From Psychrobacter sp. JCM 18901 (lineage in GTDB: Bacteria > Pseudomonadota > Gammaproteobacteria > Pseudomonadales > Moraxellaceae), in NCBI RefSeq assembly GCF_000586435.1, contig NZ_BAWH01000001.1, positions 434,001 to 498,000 of the forward strand: DNA of 64,000 nucleotides, read 5' to 3'. Numbering within the stretch: position 1 is the stretch's first letter; each line of letters begins with the position of its first letter. The notes beneath the pieces are model-generated. The model was not told the DNA's origin. It did no database searches and was given only the letters and a program-made list of their open reading frames with translations. Positions 55,312-64,000 of the stretch are shown here, piece after piece. The position numbers and the translations under genes are program-made.

Positions 55312-55872
55312 ATGACCATCCATATCGTGCTAGTAGCACCAAAAATGCCAAGTAACACTGGCAATATTATTCGACTGTGTGCCAATAGCGGGGCACAGCT
55401 GCATTTAGTAAGACCGTTAGGGTTTGAGCTTGATGATAAAAAGCTACGCCGCGCAGGCCTTGATTATCATGAATATGCTCATTTGCAAGTGCATGACGAT
55501 TGGACAGCTGCGAGACAAGCTCTAAAAACTGCTGATTGCAATGTCGTTACCGCATTGACAACCAAGCTTAGCAAACCGTTTTACGATTATGACTTTGGTA
55601 AAAACTCGGACTCTGACGCATCTGATAATTCTGCTATGCCTAATATTGCGCTGGTTTTCGGTTCTGAGACAGCAGGTCTGGCAGACGATATACGTGAAGA
55701 TATTGGTGCTGATAACTGGCTAAGATTGCCCATGCTAGCTGACTCGCGCAGTTTGAACTTATCAAATAGCGTAGCCATTTGTTTGTACGAAATATGGCGT
55801 CAGCAAGGATTTTCAGGCGATGAAGGTCGTAGTATTGGGTATGAGACATTAACAGTCTATGACCCAAAATAG
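55312..55872 (+). CDS. trmL: tRNA (cytidine/uridine-34-2'-O-)-methyltransferase TrmL
   Basis: 186 residues of the SPOUT (trefoil-knot) family. It methylates the ribose at position 34 of two tRNA Leu isoacceptors. The start MTIHIVLVAPKMPSNTGNIIRLCAN and the knot motifs VFGSETAGL and RSLNLSNSVAICLYE are diagnostic. It is slightly longer than usual by an Asp/Ser insertion about residue 100. GGAG precedes the ATG. The frame is intact; about 150 bases separate it from the tus operon. Confidence 0.94.
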   Translation: MTIHIVLVAPKMPSNTGNIIRLCANSGAQLHLVRPLGFELDDKKLRRAGLDYHEYAHLQVHDDWTAARQALKTADCNVVTALTTKLSKPFYDYDFGKNSDSDASDNSAMPNIALVFGSETAGLADDIREDIGADNWLRLPMLADSRSLNLSNSVAICLYEIWRQQGFSGDEGRSIGYETLTVYDPK

Positions 55873-56017
55873 CTATTTGTTTAAACAATAGCTATAGATT
55901 TAGAAATATTTGCGTACTCAATGAGCAGTTATACACTGCTCATTAATCTATGATGATTTTATAGTGCGACGTCGATCATATCTTATCGCTTATCATATCT
56001 TATCGACTATAAAGCAC

Positions 56018-56374
56018 TTATAAACAGTTTGGTGGTTTGGGTAAGCCTGCTAAGCGATTGACATGACGTGCAACCAAACCTGTATTAAACAATTGCTGTA
56101 GCTTTTGATTGCTAATATTAAGTTCTGGCAAAGTTTTTTTGTAGCCATTTGATTAGTGGACGGGTTGCTGGCGCGTGATTAAATTTGTCAAAAACGCGCG
56201 CACTTGTTGTAAAATTTCTAAATGCTCATCGCTCAGATTGACCTCGAGTGTGTCTGCCAATTGCTGTGCGATAGCAGGTGTCCAAATTGTATGATCACAC
56301 AGATGACCGTCTTGATCTAGTTCGATATCAGCCGCCGATAATGCAGCGTTGTGAGTAGTCATGTCATTACTCAT
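56018..56374 (-). CDS. tusE: Sulfur relay protein TusE (DsrC family; two frame breaks)
   Basis: About 118 residues corrected. The first 73 are intact (IELDQDGHLCDHTIWTPAIAQQLA). A missing base near 56157-56160 and T7 at 56134-56140 (six expected) hide the rest, PLIKWLQKTLPELNISNQ through RLAGLPKPPNCL. That end holds the conserved C-terminal Cys that accepts persulfide from TusD and passes it to MnmA. It overlaps tusB by ATGA. The family usually has 108-112 residues. Confidence 0.88.
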
Positions 56375-56700
56375 AAGGCAATCGTCACCACTTTGTCAAT
56401 CTGACTGCTCTGAGTCAGATTCACCCATTCTGCGTCGGTTAAAATAGCAGTCAACTTAGTCTCTAAATTAAGTTTGCCAGTTGTATTTGCCGTGAGCTGT
56501 GCGATGTCATCTGCTAATGCGTAAATACCAGCAATACCATCTATATCGCTATCATTTAAATAAGCATTGAGCCAGTCGATAAAAGCAGGGGTGCTGCCGA
56601 GCAATATAATACTATCGCCTTTGCGCCAAGTGCGAAACATCTCTTCAGTACTGCGTCTAAGGGTATCCATCGTGCTATGCAATTGATATAAAGTTGCCAT
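56371..56700 (-). CDS. tusB: Sulfur relay protein TusB (DsrH family)
   Basis: 109 residues. MATLYQLHSTM and KGDSIILLGSTPAFIDWL fit the DsrH/TusB family. The gene lies between tusC and tusE and overlaps the tusE ATG, so the order is tusD-tusC-tusB-tusE. It forms the (TusBCD)2 hexamer. The usual Cys of DsrH is not visible, as is common in TusB. The frame is intact. Confidence 0.82.
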   Translation of the reverse strand: MATLYQLHSTMDTLRRSTEEMFRTWRKGDSIILLGSTPAFIDWLNAYLNDSDIDGIAGIYALADDIAQLTANTTGKLNLETKLTAILTDAEWVNLTQSSQIDKVVTIAL

Positions 56701-56754
56701 AAAAGTGTCCGATTACGTGCTTTATTATTTTATAAATCTAAGTTATACAGTGAT

Positions 56755-57078
56755 TTAAAAGGTAAGTATCTGCTCAAAGTCTTGCGAGTTGATGACCTCT
56801 GGCACGAGTGTGAGCTGTGAGGCCAGATCTGTTGGCAGCATACCAGTGACCCAGCCACTAAAGACATCATCAGGTAGCCAAGCTGCGGGCATATCGTAAA
56901 GCTCAAGTGATTGAATCATGCCATGCAGCCGCGAGTCAGATTGCATCAATAAGCCAAAGACAGGCGCATCTAAGAACAGTTGCACTTCATGACCAAATGT
57001 CGCTAAAGTTAGCGCAAGCGCACAACCTTCGTAGCTTGCTGCTTCAGTGGGCGTGTGCAGCTGAATTAATAATCTCAT
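56755..57078 (-). CDS. tusC: Sulfur relay protein TusC (DsrF family)
   Basis: 107 residues with the DsrE/F fold: EGCALALTLATFGHEVQLFLDAPVFGLL and SLELYDMPAAWLP. It is a structural subunit of the TusBCD sulfur carrier. The frame is intact. It sits 54 bases upstream of tusB and 67 bases after tusD. Confidence 0.85.
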   Translation of the reverse strand: MRLLIQLHTPTEAASYEGCALALTLATFGHEVQLFLDAPVFGLLMQSDSRLHGMIQSLELYDMPAAWLPDDVFSGWVTGMLPTDLASQLTLVPEVINSQDFEQILTF

Positions 57079-57145
57079 TATGTATTCCTAAAAATAGTTA
57101 CCGCTACCGGTGATCTCAATAGACAAACCATCAAACGACACGCTA

Positions 57146-57607
57146 TCAAAATTGTATCAAACGACAGTTATCCTGCATCATCATCGCAAGTTCACTGAGT
57201 CCCACTAATGTAAACCCTGTCGCAAGATTGGCACCGTCAAGCTGATGGCGTGAGCTATTGTCTACATCACTCACGCCGCGGCTAAGGGCTGTACTGACAC
57301 AGACAGGCAGGGGTAATTGATACTGCTCAGCCAAAGACTGCCATTCTTTGGTCAAGTCTAATTGATCGGCTGACTGCCAACGCAATCGATTGGCTATATG
57401 AGCCGAGTCGCCATAAAAGAAGACGTTGAGCAGGGGTTGTTCAGAGGTAGTATTATCGCTGCTGCCTGTACTATTAGTGTCAGTGTTATCAACATCATGA
57501 CTATTCGCTGCGCGATTCAGGTAAGCGCGTGCATAGCGTAACGCCAAGTGTGCCAGTGGGTGACTAGGGTCAGCAGTAATCAGTAGTAACGGGGTAGTGG
57601 TCGTCAT
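57146..57607 (-). CDS. tusD: Sulfur relay protein TusD (DsrE family) with an acidic insertion
   Basis: 153 residues from ATG 57607; the GTG at 57622 is a less likely start. The catalytic Cys that carries the persulfide is in QLPLPVCVSTALSRGV, and the closing GLSELAMMMQDNCRLIQF is typical. A stretch of about 25 Asn/Asp/Ser/Thr residues sits between the first helix and LLNVFFYGDSA, making it longer than E. coli TusD (128). First gene of the tus operon, divergent from glnE. Confidence 0.88.
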   Translation of the reverse strand: MTTTTPLLLITADPSHPLAHLALRYARAYLNRAANSHDVDNTDTNSTGSSDNTTSEQPLLNVFFYGDSAHIANRLRWQSADQLDLTKEWQSLAEQYQLPLPVCVSTALSRGVSDVDNSSRHQLDGANLATGFTLVGLSELAMMMQDNCRLIQF

Positions 57608-57997
57608 AAGGCGCAGTATCACATATTATAAATAAGAGTTTAAAAATTATGGCCGAGTTGCTATAAATGCTTTGTATAAAGTCATTTGGTCGTTATTATT
57701 ATAGTGCTTGTGTGCAAATTTGCGTGACAGAAAACAGAATTTATACTGATAATGAGACATGCAGCGGATCATACTGTCACATCAAATAGCGGCGCGTCGT
57801 CTCTATCAAAGATGTTTATGCTAACATAAAGCGCCGCAAACCAAGTAGAGTCACTGTTATTTAACGTGGTTTTATCTCAAGTGTAAGCACATTGAGTATT
57901 ATTATTTGATGCTGTGACTGCCTCGTAAGAAAAAACAATAAACTTATGAGCTAGGTTCACGTAGTCTTACCATTCTATGTAAGGAGTTTTTGTCACT
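57608..57997. other. Divergent region between tusD and glnE
   Basis: About 390 bases without a gene; should contain both promoters. AAGGAG stands just before the glnE ATG. Nothing else recognised. Confidence 0.5.
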
Positions 57998-60862
57998 ATG
58001 TTACCTGCTATGCCCTCACGTGTGAACAATGGTACAGATTATCAGCCTACCGTAGAACAACTGCAAGTCCTGCAGACAGCGAGCGAGTTTGCTTATCAGA
58101 TTTGGGAAAGTCGGACCGTTTCATGTCAGACGTTTTTGCGTAGCTATCCATTGAATAGTACGCTGACCCGCCAGCAAATTGATGATCTGATACAAGATTA
58201 TACGCTAGATGAGAACTATCAACTCGCTGATGAAATCAAGGTCATGAGTGGTTTGCGTCACTTGCGCACGCTGCTGATGATGCGCTGGATTTGGCAAGAT
58301 GCCTTGCAGACGATCAGTCTGGAGCAGCTGACCGATGAGTTGTCTGAGTTTGCAGATGGCTGTATCTCTTTTGCTAAGGATTATACTTATCAGCACTTGG
58401 TTGCTAAGTATGGCGAGCCGACCTTTATCAATGAACAAGGCAATGTACAGATTGATGATATGGCAATCATGGCCATGGGTAAGCTTGGTGCGCAAGAGCT
58501 GAATTTATCAAGTGATATTGACCTAATCTTTGTACATCAAGCGCGCGGAGAGACCAATGGTAATAAAGCAAAAGGCACACGTAGCATAGATAATAAACGT
58601 TTTATGACCAGATTGGGTCAAGGCATTATTAAACTGCTCGATAACAAGACCGCCGACGGTTTTGTCTTTCGAGTAGATATGCGCTTACGTCCATGGGGCG
58701 ATGGTAGTGATTTGGCCATTCATCTGTCCGCATTACAAAAATACTTTACGATGCATGGCCGTGCATGGGAGCGTTTTGCTTGGTTAAAAGCACGCGTAGT
58801 CGGACAAATAGACCAGCCATTTTATGAAGAAATACAAGCGCTGATTAAGCCATTTGTTTTTCGTTATTATGTGGACTACAGTGCGTTTTCAGCATTGAGA
58901 GAAATGAAGTCTCTTATCCAAAACCAAGTTGCACAGCGTGAAGACTTGGACAATATCAAGCTTGGTGCGGGCGGCATTAGAGATATTGAGTTTATTGTAC
59001 AGGCCTTTCAGCTTATCTATGGTGGTCGGCATCCACAGCTGCAAATAAAACCTTGCTTGCAAGCGATGCAAGTATTGTGTGAGCTTGGCTACTTGGAGCA
59101 TTCAACTTACGAGCAGCTACAAGCCGCGTATCGGTTTTTACGCCGGCTTGAGCATGCTATTCAAGCGATTAATGACCAACAGACCCAGCGCTTACCACAT
59201 GATGAGCAATGGCAGCATAATCTAGCAGTGACGCTGAATTTTGAAAACTGGCATGCCTTATTAGATCAGCTTAATCGTCATCGCGAAAGTGTCAATGTGC
59301 CGTTTGAGCGTATGGTCACTGAGCGCCAAGTACCTGATAACGAAGATACCGACCTAGAGCCAGAGCACTTAGATGAGCAAATTGCCCGTTTAAATGAAGT
59401 GCTAACAAAAGAAAATCGCGAGGTACTACAGAATTTTTGGCAATCAAAAATGGTGGCTAATTTAAGTGATGAAGCCAGAGGGCGTTTAGACGACGCATAT
59501 CCTGTCATTGTCCATGCGTTGTTAGCGCATCAAGAACAGCAGCAACTTGCCAATACTGCTTTACCGAGATTGATCTCACTGCTTGAAGCGATTTGTCGCC
59601 GTTCTATCTACTTGGTCATGATTGCTGAAAACCCTAATGCAACGATTGAGCTGATTCCAATGCTATCTGCCAGCCCGTGGATCGCAAAAGAGTTGGCTCA
59701 GTATCCTGTATTATTGGATACATTTTTGCAGCAGCGTTATCGCCATCTGCCAGATAAGCGTGAGCTGCGTGATATCTTGCGCCAACAGTTGCTACGCGTC
59801 GAGCCAAACGATGAAGAAGAGCTGTTAAGCGTCCTGCGACTGTTCAAAAAGAATCAAGTGTTGGCGGTTGCTGCTAGCGATGTATTGGCGGAGCGTCCAA
59901 TAATGAAAGTGTCGGATTCATTGACTTATATCGCTGAAGTAGTACTAGAAGCAGCATTGGAGCGTGCTTTTGCAGAGATTGTTAACCGTTATGGGTATCC
60001 TATTGGCCAAGATGGCGACCCAGTCACTGAAGCGGACTGCGGCTTTGCAATTATCGGTTATGGCAAGCTTGGTGGCTTAGAGCTATCGTATTCTTCAGAT
60101 TTGGACTTGGTATTCTTACACAAGATAAAAGAGCAAGGCATGACCACTGGTGAAAAATCAGTCAGTGGTATGAAGTTTGCCGCGCGTCTTGTACAAAAAC
60201 TGATGAATTATCTCAATACTCAAACCCGTGATGGCCGTGCCTATGAGATTGATATGCGTCTGCGACCCTCAGGAAATGCTGGCATGATGGTAGTGTCTTG
60301 TCATGCGTTTGAAACCTATCAAATGGATAAAGCATGGTCATGGGAGCATCAAGCGTTGGTACGTGCTCGTGCGATTTGTGGAGACAGACGAGTCACTGCA
60401 CGCTTCTGTGATATTCGCCGCGATGTCTTGTCGTTGCCACGGACACTGGATCAAGTACGTAGTGAAGTTACTAGCATGCGTATCAAAATGCAAAAGCATC
60501 TAGGCACGAGCCAATGGCAGCAGGAAGCGGGCAAATTTCATCTTAAGCAAGATGCAGGCGGTATTGTAGACATTGAGTTCTTAGCACAGTTTGCCGTATT
60601 GGCCTACTCGCATGAATATCCGAGTTTGACCAAATGGAGCGATAATGTGCGAATTTTTGCAGAAGTTGCCTTGCTTGGTATTTGGGATGACCAAGTCTGT
60701 CAGGATTTGACCGATGCCTATCTAAGAATACGTGCTGCCACGCATCAATTGGCACTATCAGAGCAGTCTTTGCTCGTTGATGAGTCATTGTGGCAGGAGA
60801 CGCGAGCGTTAGTACAGTCACAATGGCAGCATCTTATGGGTGTGGAGACAGACGACGAGTAA
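57998..60862 (+). CDS. glnE: Bifunctional glutamine synthetase adenylyltransferase/deadenylase
   Basis: 954 residues, close to the usual 946. It has two nucleotidyltransferase domains: LNLSSDIDLIFVH near residue 170 (deadenylylase) and LSYSSDLDLVFLH near residue 697 (adenylylase), each followed by its RVDMRLRPWGD or EIDMRLRPSGN strand. GLGAGGIRDIEFIVQAFQ-like and QDAGGIVDIEFLAQF helices are present. It switches GlnA by adenylylation under PII control. No glnB or glnA is in the window. The frame is fully intact over 2.9 kb. Confidence 0.97.
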   Translation: MLPAMPSRVNNGTDYQPTVEQLQVLQTASEFAYQIWESRTVSCQTFLRSYPLNSTLTRQQIDDLIQDYTLDENYQLADEIKVMSGLRHLRTLLMMRWIWQDALQTISLEQLTDELSEFADGCISFAKDYTYQHLVAKYGEPTFINEQGNVQIDDMAIMAMGKLGAQELNLSSDIDLIFVHQARGETNGNKAKGTRSIDNKRFMTRLGQGIIKLLDNKTADGFVFRVDMRLRPWGDGSDLAIHLSALQKYFTMHGRAWERFAWLKARVVGQIDQPFYEEIQALIKPFVFRYYVDYSAFSALREMKSLIQNQVAQREDLDNIKLGAGGIRDIEFIVQAFQLIYGGRHPQLQIKPCLQAMQVLCELGYLEHSTYEQLQAAYRFLRRLEHAIQAINDQQTQRLPHDEQWQHNLAVTLNFENWHALLDQLNRHRESVNVPFERMVTERQVPDNEDTDLEPEHLDEQIARLNEVLTKENREVLQNFWQSKMVANLSDEARGRLDDAYPVIVHALLAHQEQQQLANTALPRLISLLEAICRRSIYLVMIAENPNATIELIPMLSASPWIAKELAQYPVLLDTFLQQRYRHLPDKRELRDILRQQLLRVEPNDEEELLSVLRLFKKNQVLAVAASDVLAERPIMKVSDSLTYIAEVVLEAALERAFAEIVNRYGYPIGQDGDPVTEADCGFAIIGYGKLGGLELSYSSDLDLVFLHKIKEQGMTTGEKSVSGMKFAARLVQKLMNYLNTQTRDGRAYEIDMRLRPSGNAGMMVVSCHAFETYQMDKAWSWEHQALVRARAICGDRRVTARFCDIRRDVLSLPRTLDQVRSEVTSMRIKMQKHLGTSQWQQEAGKFHLKQDAGGIVDIEFLAQFAVLAYSHEYPSLTKWSDNVRIFAEVALLGIWDDQVCQDLTDAYLRIRAATHQLALSEQSLLVDESLWQETRALVQSQWQHLMGVETDDE

Positions 60863-61170
60863 TATCGTAACTTGTATGATTAAGGCCTTGCCGATAGTCC
60901 AAGAGACGCTTAAACTGTAAGGCCTTGTGATAATTAAAAAGCGTAATTAAAAACTATAGGGTCTCAAACCAAAAGATTTCATTTGCCAATACGGCCAGTG
61001 ATATAATCGGTCACACATCATCTTAATACTGTTAGCTGTTCGTCATAATCAAGCTGTGCTTTAAGCAATAAAAATGGGCACTGCGGTGTTATCATACGAT
61101 GTTGATCACTACTGTTAAATAAAACCTACCTAAAAAAGTTAGACGTCAGTGCTAGCATAAGGACAATAAA
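60863..61170. other. Gap between glnE and ilvE
   Basis: About 308 bases without a gene. AAGGA lies 7 bases before the ilvE ATG. No strong terminator for glnE was seen. Confidence 0.45.
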
Positions 61171-62101
61171 ATGAATATGGCAACACAAGATGGTAAGCTT
61201 TGGATGAATGGCACGATGATCGAACAGCCAGATGCTAAAGTTCATGTGCTCACACATAGCTTGCATTACGGCATGGCTGTGTTTGAAGGCGTACGAGCTT
61301 ACCAAACAGCGGATAATCGTACTGCTATTTTCCGCTTAAAAGAACATACCGAGCGTCTACTTGGCTCAGCTAAAATCTTTCAAATGGACGTACCTTTTGA
61401 TGCTGCCACTCTAGAGCAAGCACATAAAGATGTGGTAAAGCAAAACAACTTGGCAGAAGCCTATATTCGTCCGCTTATTTGGGTAGGTGCAGAAAAGCTT
61501 GGCTTATCTTCACGTGACAATAGCATCAATGCTATGGTTGCTGCATGGCACTGGGGTGCTTATCTTGGTGAAGAAGGCATCAAAAACGGTATCCGTGTAA
61601 AAACGTCATCTTATACGCATCACATGCCAAACGTGACTATGTGTAAGGCTAAAGCCTCTAGTAACTATCCTGTATCTATCATGGCCAACCAAGAAGTGAC
61701 GCGTAATGGCTATGACGAAGCTATCTTAATGGATCCACAAGGGTTTGTATGTCAGGGTGCGGGCGAGAACTTATTTTTGGTAAAAAAATGGTGAGCTACA
61801 TACGCCAGACCTATCAGGTGGTGCATTAGACGGTATCACCCGTCGTACTATCTTGCAGTTCGCAGCTGACCTAGGTATCAATGTCATCGAACGCCGTATC
61901 ACTCGTGATGAGTTTTACTTAGCTGACGAGATATTTATGACAGGTACTGCTGCTGAAGTGACGCCTATTCGTGAATATGACGATCGCATCATCGGTAATG
62001 GTGGCCGCGGTCCATTGACTGAAAAACTACAGACCTTATACTTTGATGTGGTTCATGGCCGCAACGAGAAATATATGGACTGGTTAAGCTTTATTGATTA
62101 A
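61171..62101 (+). CDS. ilvE: Branched-chain amino acid aminotransferase (one frame break)
   Basis: About 310 residues of the PLP fold-type IV family, the last step of Leu/Ile/Val synthesis. Signatures are HSLHYGMAVFEGVRAYQT, KAKASSNYPVSIMA (PLP Lys in the MCKAKAS region), YDEAILMDPQGFV and GTAAEVTPIREYDDR. A7 at 61782-61788 breaks it; six restores LVKNGELHTPDLSGGALDGITR. The start at 61171 has AAGGA 7 bases upstream. It is monocistronic and ends before a terminator. The pathway partner leuA is 13 kb away. Confidence 0.95.
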
Positions 62102-62139
62102 GCTTTATTAATTAAGTCTTAACATGACGCTGTATAAAG

Positions 62140-62173
62140 AAAGCTAAGACTTTGATGGTCTTGGCTTTTTTTG
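62140..62173 (+). terminator. Intrinsic terminator after ilvE
   Basis: Stem AAGCTAAGAC / GTCTTGGCTT (one wobble) followed by a T-run. Confidence 0.82.
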
Positions 62174-62421
62174 ATTTGTTATGGGGAGGATATCGACAAG
62201 CTCGCACATATATGATGGATGTTGTATCATAGCTGCGCTTGGCCGCTAATTATCTATTAGCAAGCATCATGAAGCTGGTCATCTGTAGGCCATACTGCCG
62301 AGCGTGACACAGCTTTGGCGCAAAGGTGTGCCGGGTAAAAAAAATGTGCTAGGTAAAAGCTGGGTAGAAATAGTATAAATTCGCCCCTTTTTCTGGTATT
62401 GGTCGTACGCCTAATAAAACA
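62174..62421. other. Gap before the glycosyltransferase
   Basis: About 250 bases with no gene; presumably the glycosyltransferase promoter. Confidence 0.4.
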
Positions 62422-63526
62422 ATGGAGAAGCCGTTGAGAGTCTTACATTTTGTCACTGGTGGCTTTTCAGGAGCGACGAAAGTTGCTATTGATTTGGTCG
62501 AGGCTCACGATCAAATCGAATCAACGGACAGCCTATTAGTATTGCGCCGAAAAAAAACGACGGTCGCAGAAAAGCTGACAGAGCTTGAAGAAAAAGGCAT
62601 CGACTATCAAATAGTCACAGGTAAGACGCACCTTGCGACTGTCCATGAATTAAAAAAACTATGTGAGCAATGGCAACCTGACATATTGGTTGCGCATGGG
62701 TTTCCTGAGCACTTACTTGGAAGACGAGCAGGACTGTTGGCACAGGTGCCTTACCTAGTACAAGTAGAGCATAATTCTAAAGAGCGCTACACACCGTGGA
62801 CGCGACATCAAACACGTAAACTCAGTAAATCTACGGCCAGTATTGTGGCGGTCTCTGAAGGAGTGGCTCAGGTGTTGTCTTCGCAAGGTCTTCATGCACC
62901 CATTCATGCCATTCCAAATGGTATCGATACCACTCGATTTGGAGGTGCTCACCCCATAGCTGTCCATCAAAGGTCGCAAGATCTGATCATGGTGGGGCGC
63001 TATGCCAAAAGTAAGGATCATGTTACTTTGATCGAAGCGCTACAGCAGTTAAAACAAAAAGGTGTCACTCCCACCCTGACTCTAGTAGGGAGTGGCCGTA
63101 AGCGCTATCAAAAACAAATACATGACCTAGTGGCTCGTTATGAGTTACAAGATCAAGTGACCTTTATAGAGTACAGTAGTGAGGTTGAAAAGCTATTGCG
63201 CCAACATAAAGTGTTTGTCATGTCGAGCCGTTTTGAAGGGTTGAATCTTGCAGTATTAGAGGCTATGGCCAGTGGCTGCGTCGTAGTAGGTAGCACCGCG
63301 ATGGGGGTAAAAGAGCTGATTGATGATAAAGCAGATGGATTTTTATTTCCTATCGGCGACTCAGCAGTGCTAGCAGATATCTTAGAGACCGTGCTGTCTG
63401 ATCCAAAAAAACTACCAAGCGTTTGCTCATGCCGCAAGAGAAAAAGTCTTAAACCACTATGATAAAAATTATGTCACTCAGGCATATTATGAGTTGTTTA
63501 AGCAGCTGTTAAGTCAGTCTGAGTAG
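62422..63526 (+). CDS. GT4-family glycosyltransferase (one frame break)
   Basis: About 368 residues with the GT-B fold. The N-terminal Rossmann half starts LRVLHFVTGGFSGATKVAIDL. The C-terminal half carries MVGRYAKSKDHVTLIEAL, TLVGSGRKR and the donor-site EX7E in SRFEGLNLAVLEAMASG. A7 at 63405-63411 breaks the end; six restores DPKNYQAFAHAAREKVLNHYD. It likely acts in LPS core or another surface glycan, but donor and acceptor are unknown. It converges on the yrbL-like gene 12 bases away. Confidence 0.9.
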
Positions 63527-63538
63527 TATTTTATCACT

Positions 63539-64000
63539 CTAAACATCGGTAGCTTGATAAAAAGGAATTTGACTTTTTATATGACGCTCGACTTTTCTTA
63601 TATTTCGTGTATTGATGGTCTTGCTCATTGATCGAAAAGGTATGATAAGCTTTTCGCCAATACCATCGACCAATACAAACTCTGGCTTCCCTTGTCGCTG
63701 TTCGGTGTACATAATGCCAGCAATATTGACCTCTCCAAATACCACGTGCATATCACAACACTCATCAAAAAACTGATCTAATGCTGCCGCGTGACGGTCA
63801 GTAAACAGCCCTTCTTTTACCAGATCATAGACTGAGAAAGCCCGACCACTAGGTGAGGTGATTCTCTCGGTGACCAGGCCTAGTCCTTGGTCTGTCGCAA
63901 CAAAACCGTACACCGTCTCGATAGGAAAGGTGAACTTCAACGCTCCATAATGACTTTTACAAAGCTGCAGGTACTGTAGTAGCTCTCTACGAAACTGCCT
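63539..64000 (-). CDS. YrbL-like protein (5' end outside window)
   Basis: Partial, at least 153 residues, open to the window edge. The segment ALKFTFPIETVYGFVATDQGLG, LVTERITSPSG and FGEVNIAGIMYTEQ resembles the C-terminal half of YrbL, described in E. coli as a PhoP-regulated kinase-like protein. FVLVDGIGE holds the expected Asp/Gly near the lobe end. The N-terminal lobe lies beyond position 64000. YrbL-like genes are often near glycan genes; here a glycosyltransferase converges on it. Confidence 0.75.
   Translation of the reverse strand, partial: RQFRRELLQYLQLCKSHYGALKFTFPIETVYGFVATDQGLGLVTERITSPSGRAFSVYDLVKEGLFTDRHAAALDQFFDECCDMHVVFGEVNIAGIMYTEQRQGKPEFVLVDGIGEKLIIPFRSMSKTINTRNIRKVERHIKSQIPFYQATDV

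Overview
The window looks like a chromosomal segment from a gammaproteobacterium of the Moraxellaceae, most likely Psychrobacter or a close relative. This is inferred from moderate-to-low GC, the protein sequences, and gene sets such as tolQRAB, tusDCBE, roxA-purB-mnmA and a PQQ dehydrogenase. No 16S, tRNA or other direct marker is present. I see no prophage, CRISPR array, rRNA or tRNA gene. The only mobile trace is a small MITE-like element ahead of mnmG.

Layout. 1-9.1 kb is a purine-to-ureide catabolic block: guanine deaminase, ureidoglycolate lyase, allantoicase, PuuE allantoinase, the membrane urate oxidase PuuD with a cytochrome c tail, HIU hydrolase, OHCU decarboxylase, a RutR-like TetR regulator and an NCS2 urate/xanthine-type permease. 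A RutR-type operator lies between uraD and the regulator. 9.4-13.1 kb is tolQRAB without pal. 13.7-19.8 kb holds an AzgA-type purine permease, then putA and a separate gene for the PutA C-terminal domain. 19.9-25.8 kb has roxA, a small lipoprotein, purB, mnmA, ispF and grxD. 26-38 kb has a hypothetical gene, mnmG, an AEC transporter, a luciferase-like monooxygenase, a PQQ dehydrogenase, a CysB-like regulator and katG. 38.7-48.7 kb has ampG, prmC, a MoeB/ThiF enzyme, an ABC1 kinase, an MFS permease, lrp, leuA and an exported hypothetical protein. 48.8-64 kb has accBC, a MATE pump, an EVE protein, hemW, an entericidin-like lipoprotein, trmL, tusDCBE, glnE, ilvE, a GT4 glycosyltransferase and a partial yrbL-like gene.

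How the genes fit together. The purine block takes guanine, urate and allantoin to glyoxylate and ammonia or urea. MnmA, TusDCBE, MnmG and TrmL all act on tRNA wobble position 34. LeuA and IlvE belong to branched-chain amino acid synthesis, and lrp lies divergent from leuA.

Quality warning. More than 20 genes are split by single-base indels, including essential ones (accB, accC, tolQ, purB, mnmG). Seventeen breaks fall at A/T runs of exactly 7, where a run of 6 restores the family sequence. Most others look like a lost G or C in a GG or CC. I read these as sequencing or assembly errors rather than decay, and give the coordinates of the whole genes.
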